Shown here: one piece after another, positions 23,641-30,796 of the stretch
Layout: each line of letters begins with the position of its first letter
Numbering within the stretch: position 1 is the stretch's first letter
Assembly: GCF_000423585.1 (NCBI RefSeq)
Contig: NZ_AUIG01000033.1
Span: 1-34,266 of the forward strand
Source: Salinimicrobium xinjiangense DSM 19287
Lineage (GTDB): Bacteria; Bacteroidota; Bacteroidia; Flavobacteriales; Flavobacteriaceae
Reading direction: 5' to 3'
DNA length: 34,266 bases
The notes under the pieces: model-generated
Told to the model about the DNA's origin: nothing
The model's input: only the letters and a program-made list of their open reading frames with translations
The model's database searches: none
Translations under genes and position numbers: made by a program

Positions 23641-24702
23641 TTAAAGATATTCAAAGCCATTATTATGCGCTGTTGCTACTAAAGGTGATAAAACATCGTG
23701 AAACCTCTCTGGTGTAAAATCTTCCTCACCTTTTAATCTGGGAAACACAGTTCGATATTCTTCTTCGAATTTTTTGTTTGGCTTTAATTGTCTAAGAGTA
23801 AAAAAAGCATCTTTTTGAAACTGAAAGAATTTCTGAAAATAGAAATCAAGATGAGGTAACTTGCTATTTTTTGAAGAGTTAAATGTTGGATCAACAGGTA
23901 TTAAATTCCAAATTAAATCGTGAGAAACAAAGGCATATGGAATAAAATGATCAAGCGCATAATTCTCGGGATCTAATAGCTTATTAGTAAAAATACATCG
24001 CGCTCCTTGTCTATGCTTAAGATATGTAGTCCAGTAACTATTTCGCTGTTGAGTTAAAGAATTTCGTTTGGCAGGTTTTATAAGTTTATTAGGAATATCA
24101 GGGACATTGGGATTGCGGGCTTGTAAAAACAAGGATAAATTCCAATAGCAAAATTCTTTTAGGAGTTTAGCATGAGTCCTGAAATACTTGTACCATGTTT
24201 CATCAATAATTATTTTTTGATCGAAGAGTGCATACGGAGGTTTGTTCTCGAACTCCTTTGACAATGAGTAAATTTCCTGTCTTTTCTTTTTTTTGTACCA
24301 CGGACTGAGGAACCAGTGAGGGACATTTTTATCAAAATGAAGAAGTTTTTTCTGGGTCTCATAGTGAGGGGAATCCTTCAATCTTTTCTCAATTTCAGTC
24401 TTTTGCAGAGTTATTGGAAGATTCTCTAAATTTTGAACGAATTTAATACTTGACTGAATTTTGTCTTGACTACCAAATGACAATTTGAAGAAACTGACTG
24501 TGTACCAAGGATGAGAAAGCATTTTTGCAAAGAGATCTAATTTATTTATTTCTCTCTTACCGCTTTCAATGCTATCAATGATTGCTAAAAACCAAAAGAA
24601 TTTATACGTAGCAGAGGTGTTATTGAAAACCTGTGCTAACTTTTGAATCGGTAGATCTTCGTATCCAGGTAAAAAATCCGAAACTATAGTTCGTTTACTC
24701 AT
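23641..24702 (-). CDS. HNH endonuclease-like protein, first gene of cassette
   Basis: A 353-residue protein whose first 220 residues are helical and unrecognised. They open MSKRTIVSDFLPGYEDLP, with STFxxF-like TYKFFWFLAIIDSI. The C-terminal third has an HNH/His-Me finger core. CIFTNKLLDPENYALDHFIPY has Asp251-His252 as the metal/catalytic pair, and HDLIWNLIPVDPTFNSSKNSKLP has Asn266 and Asn275 with Lys278. This DHFIP..WNL.P....NSSK arrangement is typical of HNH proteins in restriction and defence loci. Only one of the usual zinc cysteines (Cys236) is seen. The gene leads the operon. It is AT-rich compared with the flanking chromosome, suggesting transfer. A dyad ATTCA/TGAAT overlaps its start codon. 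Confidence 0.85.
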   Translation of the reverse strand: MSKRTIVSDFLPGYEDLPIQKLAQVFNNTSATYKFFWFLAIIDSIESGKREINKLDLFAKMLSHPWYTVSFFKLSFGSQDKIQSSIKFVQNLENLPITLQKTEIEKRLKDSPHYETQKKLLHFDKNVPHWFLSPWYKKKKRQEIYSLSKEFENKPPYALFDQKIIIDETWYKYFRTHAKLLKEFCYWNLSLFLQARNPNVPDIPNKLIKPAKRNSLTQQRNSYWTTYLKHRQGARCIFTNKLLDPENYALDHFIPYAFVSHDLIWNLIPVDPTFNSSKNSKLPHLDFYFQKFFQFQKDAFFTLRQLKPNKKFEEEYRTVFPRLKGEEDFTPERFHDVLSPLVATAHNNGFEYL

Positions 24703-24927
24703 TCAATAATGAATTTTGAGTGTTCAGTGTAGGGAGAGAATCTTCAGCATCAGCTTCAGAAGAAATAAATGTAGGAAAATAAACTCAATTGCTGCAGTTG
24801 TTATTAAGAAACCTTCTTCACCAACACCTCCCAAAAATGCCATTTTTAACTGGTCGGTAGTCGGGACAGTAGCGGGGAGTCGGGAGATGATGATGAAATT
24901 TTTGAAGCATAACTCCTAACTCTTAAC
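24703..24927. other. Cassette upstream region with repeats and a gene scrap
   Basis: It carries the leader of the three-gene operon. It also holds repeat R2 and GTCGGTAGTCGGGACAGT/ATAACTC-type short repeats. A 38-codon minus-strand frame (MAFLGGVGEEGFLIT...) begins inside R2, probably a scrap and not a gene. Confidence 0.45.
24823..24847. repeat. Dispersed 25-bp repeat, copy R2
   Basis: AACACCTCCC then AAAAATG, CCATTTTT. It stands right of the cassette, in the same orientation as R1. Confidence 0.65.
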
Positions 24928-26343
24928 TCATAACTTTTCCGCAGCATTACTATGCCGCCACATTTTGGTGACTTTTCCGGCCTGGTTCCTCTCGAAGAGC
25001 ACCTCTTCGCCAGGTTCCTTGTCGTCGCGCATACGGCGAAAAGTATCTCCTTCTTCATGCGTAAGCAGGGTCATCTCGGCAGACGGGCTCCCGCTGGGCA
25101 TGTAGATCACCGCCAGCTGCCCAAACCACTCTGCCACATGCACTTCCGATGCCCAGGGCTGGTAGTTGTAGATCCCGGTATAAGCGCTGAGGTCGGCCGC
25201 AGTTTCTTCTTCCTTTTGAGCTTTGGCTTTCTTGAGGATATTCACGATTTCCTCCCCATACTTCCCGGGATTGTCCATCGCATTCATCATTACCACAACC
25301 GAAAGTTCCTGTGCAGGGATCAGGGAAAAGACAGTCCTGTAACCGGGGCAGCTGCCGCCGTGTCCTACTGTTTTTTCTCCGCCATTATTCTGTACCGCAA
25401 AACCAAGGCCCCAAAAGGTATTGAAATCGGGATCCACCCAATGTACCCGCTGCATTTCCTTGAGGGTGGAGGGTTTCAGGATCTCCTCCTTTCCGTTGTT
25501 GAGCAGCCTGAACTGCCAGGAAGCAAACTTCGCCAGGTCTTCTACGGTAGAGGAAAATCCGGCTGCAGCCTTGATCCCGCGCGCGTCGAAGAGCTTCACC
25601 TTTTCACGGCTGCCATCGCGCTTCACAGCCGAATAGCCCATGGCCAGTTGCTGCCCCCACTGCTCCTGTGGCAAATAAGGTTTGGTGTAGTTGAGCTGCA
25701 GCGGCTGTAAAATAAGCTCCTTAATATACTGGTCATATGGCATTCCCGAAACTTCTTCTATCACCTCTCCCAGCAGGCTCATCCCAAGATTGCTGTATTG
25801 AAAATAAGTGGAGGCGGTATACAGCGTTTCCTGCTTGCCCAGCTCCTCTTTTACCTGCTCCCTGCTCGGAAATGGAAAGTCAGGCCCCGTCCAGTAAGGA
25901 GTGTCTGACTCCCGGGGAAGTCCCGAGGAATGGGTGAGAATGGATCGTATAGTGATGGGACCGCTCTGCTCGTATTTCTGCTGAATGTTGAAGCCGGAAA
26001 GATGCTCTGAAACCGGATCGTCTAGTCGCAGTTTTCCTTCCTCATACAGGTTCATGATCGCAATAGAAGTGAAGAGTTTGGAGATGGAACAGATACTGTA
26101 AATGGTCTTTGGTGTGGCCGCCACCCGCTGCTCCACATAGGAATGCCCGTAGGCTTTGCTCCAAATGAGCTCCTGGTCTTTCACAATTGCTACGGAAAGC
26201 CCGGGAATATTATCGTATTGTACCTGCGCCTCCAGCCAGGTATCTATAAGATGGAATGCATCGGCAAGACTGTCTTTTTCTGAAGTCTGCGCATTAATGC
26301 TGAAGCTGAAAAAACATGCGAGTAGAAGTAAAGCTGTTTTCAT
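24928..26343 (-). CDS. Secreted serine hydrolase, class C beta-lactamase fold
   Basis: A 471-residue secreted protein with a clear signal peptide (TALLLLACFFSFSINA then Q). The catalytic tetrad motif is S86-IS-K89 in SICSISKLFTSIA, the second is YSN in FQYSNLGMSLLGEVIEEVSG, and the third is HGG in VGHGGSCPGYRTVF. The C-terminal 90 residues after about 375 (AYTGIYNYQPWASEVHV) form a small DUF3471-like barrel. All three motifs are intact, unlike the YSD variant of the hydrolase at 9454-11022. The fold covers esterases, amidases and peptidases; the substrate is unknown. The GC content is higher than in the neighbouring cassette, marking a return to typical chromosome. It stands alone. Confidence 0.88.
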   Translation of the reverse strand: MKTALLLLACFFSFSINAQTSEKDSLADAFHLIDTWLEAQVQYDNIPGLSVAIVKDQELIWSKAYGHSYVEQRVAATPKTIYSICSISKLFTSIAIMNLYEEGKLRLDDPVSEHLSGFNIQQKYEQSGPITIRSILTHSSGLPRESDTPYWTGPDFPFPSREQVKEELGKQETLYTASTYFQYSNLGMSLLGEVIEEVSGMPYDQYIKELILQPLQLNYTKPYLPQEQWGQQLAMGYSAVKRDGSREKVKLFDARGIKAAAGFSSTVEDLAKFASWQFRLLNNGKEEILKPSTLKEMQRVHWVDPDFNTFWGLGFAVQNNGGEKTVGHGGSCPGYRTVFSLIPAQELSVVVMMNAMDNPGKYGEEIVNILKKAKAQKEEETAADLSAYTGIYNYQPWASEVHVAEWFGQLAVIYMPSGSPSAEMTLLTHEEGDTFRRMRDDKEPGEEVLFERNQAGKVTKMWRHSNAAEKL

Positions 26344-26497
26344 AATGAAGAGATGTTGTAATGTAGGAAATTTAAGTATATTCCGGAAATATTTTTATCG
26401 GAAGCAGATTACTTCTGAAGCGCCTGTGTGGAAAGCGGCTTTAGTGGTGAAGGATAAGCTTTCCGGTTATTTCTTCAGAAGAAAAGGCTTCCGCAGT

Positions 26498-26612
26498 AAC
26501 ACCTCCCAAAAATGTCATTTTAGGAACATCTTTCCGAAGCTCCTTCCGAAGCAATACCTCTCACAAATGTCATTTTAGAACCTTTCCGAAGCTCCTTCCG
26601 AAGCAATACCTC
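26498..26612. repeat. Dispersed repeat copies R3 and R4 with a 52-55-bp tandem repeat
   Basis: R3 (26498-26523) and R4 (26553-26578) are AACACCT/AATACCT..ATGTCATTTTAG copies. The segment TTTCCGAAGCTCCTTCCGAA plus GCAATACCTCT follows R3 at 26531 and R4 at 26583. Together they form a direct tandem repeat. Confidence 0.75.
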
Positions 26613-26818
26613 TGAGGAAGACCTTCAAAAATAAGCGTAAAACAATGGTCTGTGCTCTCCATATGTTCAGGATACAGCGGAACACCAAAGGCAAAAAGAA
26701 GCTTGAGTCGTTCCCCCATGATCCTGGATATTAAAACCGTATCGGAATTTAAACAGATCTTCTGCAGGCCGGGAGCAAAACAATGAATGATCGTCTGCCG
26801 TTGCCAGGACAATTCCAA
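26570..26818 (-). pseudogene. Probable gene remnant (82 codons)
   Basis: This frame reads MELSWQRQTIIHCFAPGLQK, then VLISRIMGERLKLLFAFGVPLYPEHMES, ending in repeat-derived QRYCFGRSFGKVLK. The middle looks like true protein. VPLYPEHM resembles IPLFPEHT of the start-less remnant at 21510-21893, hinting that both derive from related genes. No full-length gene surrounds it. The C-terminus is made of the R4/tandem repeat. It may be a truncated gene with no present function. Confidence 0.35.
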
Positions 26819-26826
26819 ACTGCAGA

Positions 26827-26852
26827 CACACCTCTTAAAAATGCTATTTTAG
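26827..26852. repeat. Dispersed 25-bp repeat, copy R5
   Basis: CACACCTCTT then AAAAATG, CTATTTTAG; one or two changes from R3. It has the same orientation as all other copies. Confidence 0.6.
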
Positions 26853-26887
26853 AAAACCATTTATTGGAGACGATCAAAGGGGAGACC

Positions 26888-27226
26888 TTAATCAACAAAT
26901 TCAAATTTCAAAACCCTTCCTGTAGCCGAAACTGTAGCTTCCGGTACTTTCTGAACAAGAGAAGTCTCTTCCCCTGCTTTAAGAAAGGCCCGTTGCCTGT
27001 TTTTCATCCGGTAATCTACAGTATCGATCATGATGGCGCGGTCAAATTCAGAAAAATAGGTGAACTCTGCAGTCAGGGTGGCAACATCCTGTCCGGTTTT
27101 ATTCTTAACCTCAAAACGGGCCAGGCCTGTGTCATTGATGTCAATAAATTTCACAGGAAGGTCTTCCTTTTCGCAGGCAGTAAAACCTGTAAGGCACAAC
27201 ATTAGAATTATTACATTTTTGTACAT
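26888..27226 (-). CDS. Small lipoprotein, unknown family
   Basis: The start at 27226 is chosen because it begins a proper lipoprotein signal (MYKNVIILMLCLTGFTAC, Cys18); the frame also has an ATG at 27250. The 112-residue product continues EKEDLPVKFIDINDTGLARFEVKNKTGQDVATLTAEFTYF, then IDTVDYRMKNRQRAFLKAGEE and VSATGRVLKFEFVD. This is a small all-beta pattern of about eight strands, like Ig-type or FN3-like single domains. No family is recognised. It is likely anchored in the outer membrane or periplasm. The next gene on the same strand (27493-27945) ends at a terminator 200 bases upstream, so the two are separate units. Confidence 0.6.
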   Translation of the reverse strand: MYKNVIILMLCLTGFTACEKEDLPVKFIDINDTGLARFEVKNKTGQDVATLTAEFTYFSEFDRAIMIDTVDYRMKNRQRAFLKAGEETSLVQKVPEATVSATGRVLKFEFVD

Positions 27227-27436
27227 CTCTCTAAGTGTTTCACCTACCAATTTACGAAAATCTGCTGAAAGAGCGGCTATTAAGAAACTTCTGTAGGATT
27301 GGTCATATTTCCGGCTCTTTTATAATAGAGAGTTCAAGATTCACCAGCCTGCAGCAGCTTTTTTTTGTTGAATATAGAAAAATTTCTGAAAGCGATATCA
27401 GTAGATAACAGTTCTTTTTAATTAAGCCTCCGCAGC

Positions 27437-27472
27437 ATAAAAAAAGGGAAAGATCTTTCTGATCTCTCCCTT
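27437..27472 (-). terminator. Terminator after secreted 150-residue gene
   Basis: On the minus strand AAGGGAGAGATC and GATCTTTCCCTT pair around a short loop, followed by a run of T. It begins about 20 bases after the stop codon at 27493. Confidence 0.85.
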
Positions 27473-27492
27473 CTGTAAGCTTGATCTATTAA

Positions 27493-27945
27493 TTAGAGAT
27501 CACCTGTAGTGCGCGCCAGGTGACTTTTATAGTCTTTGATATACGACTGAAATTCTTCCTGGATCTCTTTTGCTTTGGCTTCGCTTCCCGCACGCTTGTT
27601 AAAAGCTTTCATCCACTCCACATCCCTGGGACTCATTTCCCATTCCAGTGCCTGAATTCCTTCTTCTATTTTGAAAGCCACTACATGATCCCATTCACTA
27701 AACAGTAGATCAAAAGCTATGACAGGCCCGGCATGACCTGCATCCTGATCTGTTGGTATAAAGTATTCTTTGATGATCTTTTTGGCATCTTCCATTTTAC
27801 CTTGTTCAAATTTTATAAAAGTGATGTAATACCAATTAAGATTCTCATGCTTTTTAGCGGTCATCTCCCCGGTATCCTGGGCAAAGGAGAAATTAAAGCA
27901 CAGTAATAATGCAATTACGGGTAACAGGTTTCTTAGTGTTTTCAT
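27493..27945 (-). CDS. Secreted protein of unknown function, 150 residues
   Basis: An N-terminal signal peptide (LRNLLPVIALLLCFNFSFA, then Q) is followed by a 128-residue mature domain. This domain has YYITFIKFEQGKMEDAKKIIKEYFIP, GPVIAFDLLFSEWDHVVAF and a long helical C-terminus (DVEWMKAFNKRAGSEAKAK, EIQEEFQSYIKDY). The beta-alpha-beta order with a final helix resembles dimeric alpha/beta barrel (ABM-like) proteins, but this is only a fold guess. No catalytic motif is evident. It has its own terminator and no operon partner. I cannot assign a function. Confidence 0.65.
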   Translation of the reverse strand: MKTLRNLLPVIALLLCFNFSFAQDTGEMTAKKHENLNWYYITFIKFEQGKMEDAKKIIKEYFIPTDQDAGHAGPVIAFDLLFSEWDHVVAFKIEEGIQALEWEMSPRDVEWMKAFNKRAGSEAKAKEIQEEFQSYIKDYKSHLARTTGDL

Positions 27946-27999
27946 AATTATATGGATTTAAGTTAGCGGGGGAGAGTTCAACAATTCAGCCTCAGCAAT

Positions 28000-28780
28000 G
28001 GAGACATTTTTAGGGGATAGCCACTAAAGTTATTAAAAATCAACGGATTATGCTAAAAAAAGTGTTCAGTGTTCGGTGATCAGTGATCAGAAATTTGAGG
28101 ATGTGGTGATTTGAAGATTTGAGGATGAAGTAAAGCAAACGCAAAGCACCAAATTCCAAATTCCAAATTCCAATGAGTATAGTTTGAGGATGTGGTGATT
28201 TCAAGATTTGAGAATGAAATACTGCTCATTGTTTTAGGAAGAAAAAAAACAACTCCCCGATAATGAGATTGCTTCGCTGACGCTTGCAAAGACGGTTCAA
28301 ATGTCATTTCGACAGAGCCTTTTCTTTTGGTAAAAAGAATAGGCGACGAGAAAGCGCAGCTTCGACGTAGTCAAATCTCATCATGCTGTGGACAAGAAAA
28401 ATTTGAAGAGGTGGTGATTTGAAAATTTGATGATGGGAAAGTGTTCAGTGTTCGGTGATCAGGAATATAAATTTGAGGATGTGGTGATTTGAAGATTTGA
28501 GGATGAAGTAAATTAAATTCCAAGCACCAAATTCCAAATTCCAAATTCCAATGAGTATAGTTTGAGGATGTGGTGATTTAAGAATTTGAAGATGAAATTC
28601 TGCTCATTATTTTAGGAAGGACAAAAAAACTACTCCCCGATATGAGATTGCTTCGCTTTCGCCTGGCCAGTAGGCAGGCTCGCAAAGACGCTTCGATGAA
28701 AGCTTTCCCCCATTAACTAATTCACCAATTCCTAATCCCCAATTAACCATTCACAACTAACCAATAACTCCTCGGACATA
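28000..28780. repeat. Repeat-dense region upstream of dinB
   Basis: About 780 bases hold no gene. A compound block of about 215 bp is present twice (28062-28278 and 28441-28657). Its parts in order are GTGTTCAGTGTTCGGTGATC, GAGGATGTGGTGATTTGAAG, CACCAAATTCCAAATTCCAA, a second GAGGATGTGGTGA, CTGCTCATT, and GAGATTGCTTCGCT. Between the copies lie GTCATTTCGACAGAGC and another GGTGATTTGA element. After the second copy a palindrome-bearing GCCTGGCCAGTAGGCAGGC precedes CTCGCAAAGACG. The arrangement is not CRISPR-like, since unit lengths and gaps vary. Confidence 0.8.
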
Positions 28781-28804
28781 TTCCAATTAACAGGAAATTT
28801 TCCA
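28781..28804. promoter_or_regulatory. Putative operator O1 upstream of dinB
   Basis: This 24-base site contains the dyad TTCC-N8-GGAA followed by a TCCA. A copy with 18 or so identical bases stands at 28860-28883. Such a pair suggests a dimeric repressor, for example an SOS-type regulator, but no regulator gene is in view. Confidence 0.5.
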
Positions 28805-28845
28805 TTTTTAACAGCCTGCTGTATTCATCACATCCAATTTATTTT

Positions 28846-28883
28846 TACTTTTGGAAATATTCCTATTAAACGGAAAATATCCA
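28846..28883 (+). promoter_or_regulatory. dinB -7 box and overlapping operator O2
   Basis: TACTTTTG at 28846-28853 matches the Bacteroidota -7 consensus TAnnTTTG. The predicted start of transcription, about 28858-28860, falls at the beginning of operator O2 (28860-28883, TTCC-N8-GGAA). O2 ends 4 bases before the dinB ATG. No good -33 box is seen, which fits a regulated promoter. Binding at O2 would block initiation. Confidence 0.55.
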
Positions 28884-28887
28884 AAAT

Positions 28888-30108
28888 ATGGAGAAGAATA
28901 AAGCTATTTTACACCTCGACCTGGATACATTTTTTGTGTCTGTAGAGCGTTTGCTGCATCCCGAACTGAATAACCGTCCGGTGCTGGTAGGTGGCCTGGG
29001 AGATCGCGGGGTGGTGGCGGCATGTAGTTATGAGACACGCCGGTATGGAGTGCATTCGGGCATGGCAATGAAAGTAGCCCGGCAGCTGTGTCCCGCAGCC
29101 ACTATTATCAAGGGAGAAACCACCACCTACAGTAAATATTCCAATGAAGTAACAGAGATCATACAGAGTAAAGTACCTGCTTTTGAGAAAGCGAGCATCG
29201 ACGAATTTTACGCCGACCTCACCGGAATGGATAAGTTCTTCGGTACCTACCGCTTTGCCTCCGAGCTGCGGCAGGAGATCATGCGCGAAAGTGGACTCCC
29301 CATTTCCTTCGGGCTCTCCCGCAACAAGGTAGTGTCGAAGATCGCCACGGGCGAGGCCAAACCTAACAACCAGATGCTCATAGAAAGCGGCGCCGAAAGA
29401 TCATTTTTGGCACCTCTGTCTGTCCGCAAGATTCCCATGATTGGGGCAAAGACTTTTCAGACGCTGCTGGGGCTGGGGGTAAGGGAGATAAAGACGATCC
29501 AGGAGATGCCGGTGGAGATGATGGAGAGCGTGCTGGGCAAGAACGGGCGTACCATCTGGAAACGTGCGCACGGCATCGATGAAGTACCTATCATTCCGTT
29601 TCACGAACGCAAATCCATCTCGGCCGAACGCACCTTTCACCGCGACACCATCGACATGGTACAGCTACATGCCACGCTTACCGCGATGACTGAAAGTCTG
29701 GCGTACCAGCTGCGGCGCGGGGATAAGCTTACCTCGAATATAAGTGTGAAGATTCGGTATTCAGATTTTAATACCTATACCAAACAGGCGAGCATTCCCT
29801 ACACCAGTGCCGATCATATCCTTATCCCGAAGATCGAGGAGCTTTTTAGGCAGCTGTATAACCGGCGGCTGCTCATTCGCCTGGTGGGAGTGAAGTTCGG
29901 CGGACTCGTGGGCGGACATTACCAGATCAACTTATTTGATGACAGCGAAGAGATGCTGGATCTGTATAATTCTATTGACCGCATTCGTAACCGGTTTGGG
30001 GAGAACAGTGTAATGAGAGCATCAACCATAGGCGGCACCAGCATAGGTGGAAGGCAAAACTCTTTCGACGGCGCCCCACCTATGTTGTATGCGCATAGAC
30101 AGAGCTAA
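28888..30108 (+). CDS. dinB: Y-family DNA polymerase (DinB/Pol IV-like)
   Basis: A 406-residue translesion polymerase. The palm motifs are ILHLDLDTFFVSVERLLHPEL (Asp11 and Asp13 region) and ASIDEFYADLTG (Asp105, Glu106), holding the catalytic metals. CSYETRRYGVHSGM is the fingers motif, and LPISFGLSRNKVVSKIATGEAKP precedes the helix-hairpin-helix (IPMIGAKTFQTLLGLGV). The little finger domain runs from about 235 (SAERTFHRD) to 345. The protein is of Pol IV size and lacks the long C-terminus of ImuB. No beta-clamp motif is obvious at the C-terminus. Together with the second DnaE downstream, a mutagenic repair pair is likely. The gene is preceded by paired operator-like sites. dinB is used by family; it could also be called an ImuB-like member. 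Confidence 0.88.
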   Translation: MEKNKAILHLDLDTFFVSVERLLHPELNNRPVLVGGLGDRGVVAACSYETRRYGVHSGMAMKVARQLCPAATIIKGETTTYSKYSNEVTEIIQSKVPAFEKASIDEFYADLTGMDKFFGTYRFASELRQEIMRESGLPISFGLSRNKVVSKIATGEAKPNNQMLIESGAERSFLAPLSVRKIPMIGAKTFQTLLGLGVREIKTIQEMPVEMMESVLGKNGRTIWKRAHGIDEVPIIPFHERKSISAERTFHRDTIDMVQLHATLTAMTESLAYQLRRGDKLTSNISVKIRYSDFNTYTKQASIPYTSADHILIPKIEELFRQLYNRRLLIRLVGVKFGGLVGGHYQINLFDDSEEMLDLYNSIDRIRNRFGENSVMRASTIGGTSIGGRQNSFDGAPPMLYAHRQS

Positions 30109-30213
30109 TTTTTCGCCGGGGCGAAAATTAGCTCTGCATTCAAGGTTCAAAATTCAAGGTTCAAAATAAATTTGAAGATGTGATGATTTGAGGATTTGAA
30201 AATGGCGAGACTG

Positions 30214-30253
30214 CTTTTTCAGCTCCCTGTAGGATTGGGGCAAACTGAAAAAG
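30214..30253. repeat. 40-bp inverted-repeat-bounded element, copy 1
   Basis: The ends are CTTTTTCAG and CTGAAAAAG, a perfect 9-bp stem. Inside is CTCCCTGTAGGATTGGGGCA. Copy 2 lies at 30522-30561. Confidence 0.8.
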
Positions 30254-30521
30254 AGAAAAAATTCCCCCGTCAGTTCGAGTGAATTGTAGACTGCGAAAGC
30301 AGGATGCAATTCGTATCGAGAACAAGGGACCTCTCGACTCCGCTCGAGGTGACAATGAGTAAAAATAATGTGATGATTTGAGAATTTGAAGATGAAAAAA
30401 TTTCACACAAAGCACACAAAGATTTAAAAAGAAGAGCACGAAGAGATCTGCGTAAATCTGCGGGATCTGCGGGAAAATAAGTGTTCAGTGTTCGGTGATC
30501 AGTGATCAAAAGTGGGCAGTT

Positions 30522-30561
30522 CTTTTTCAGCTCCCTTTAGGATTGGGGCAAACTGAAAAAG
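30522..30561. repeat. 40-bp inverted-repeat-bounded element, copy 2
   Basis: It has the same ends and interior as copy 1 except one base (CTCCCTTTAGG in place of CTCCCTGTAGG), in the same orientation, 308 bases away. Confidence 0.8.
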
Positions 30562-30796
30562 AACAATCCGACAACAGCCAACAGCCAACAGCTCAAAACA
30601 TAACTCATAACTCCGACCTCATAACATATAAGAGTATGAGTAAAAAAAGTTATCCGTGCATCCGTGGCTTTTTTAAGGTTAAGTAAACGGTAAACAGAAA
30701 ACAGTAAACATTTTTACAACTAATTGGAATTTGGCCCTCCTTCGCCTAAAAAAGCTACGGCGGGTAAAAATTTGACAAATTGGAATTTTAAACAGC

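Larger units (their letters stand above)
30109..30796. repeat. Repeat-dense spacer between dinB and second dnaE
   Basis: This 688-base stretch contains no supported gene. It holds GAGGATGTGGTGA-type elements, a CTCGACTCCGCTCGAG hairpin at about 30333-30348, and GTGATCAG copies at 30481-30508. It also holds two 40-bp copies bounded by CTTTTTCAG and CTGAAAAAG (30214-30253 and 30522-30561). AACAGCCAACAGC and ATAACTCATAACTC tandem repeats follow near 30575-30625. A plain promoter for the downstream gene was not found. Confidence 0.75.

Noticed and set aside
24716-24850. Short frame MAFLGGVGEEGFLIT on the minus strand
   Set aside because: It begins inside repeat R2, has only 38 codons and no conserved features; more likely a scrap.
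24952-25710. Plus-strand frame of 252 codons inside the serine hydrolase
   Set aside because: It is antisense to a protein with a signal peptide and all catalytic motifs; it is a composition-driven shadow.
28000-28780. Possible CRISPR array upstream of dinB
   Set aside because: The repeated units differ in length and order, are not separated by uniform spacers, and no cas gene is present.
30710-30796. AATTGGAATTT repeats before dnaE2 as extra copies of the dinB operator
   Set aside because: They lack the TTCC-N8-GGAA dyad and match the common CAAATTCCAA repeat family instead.
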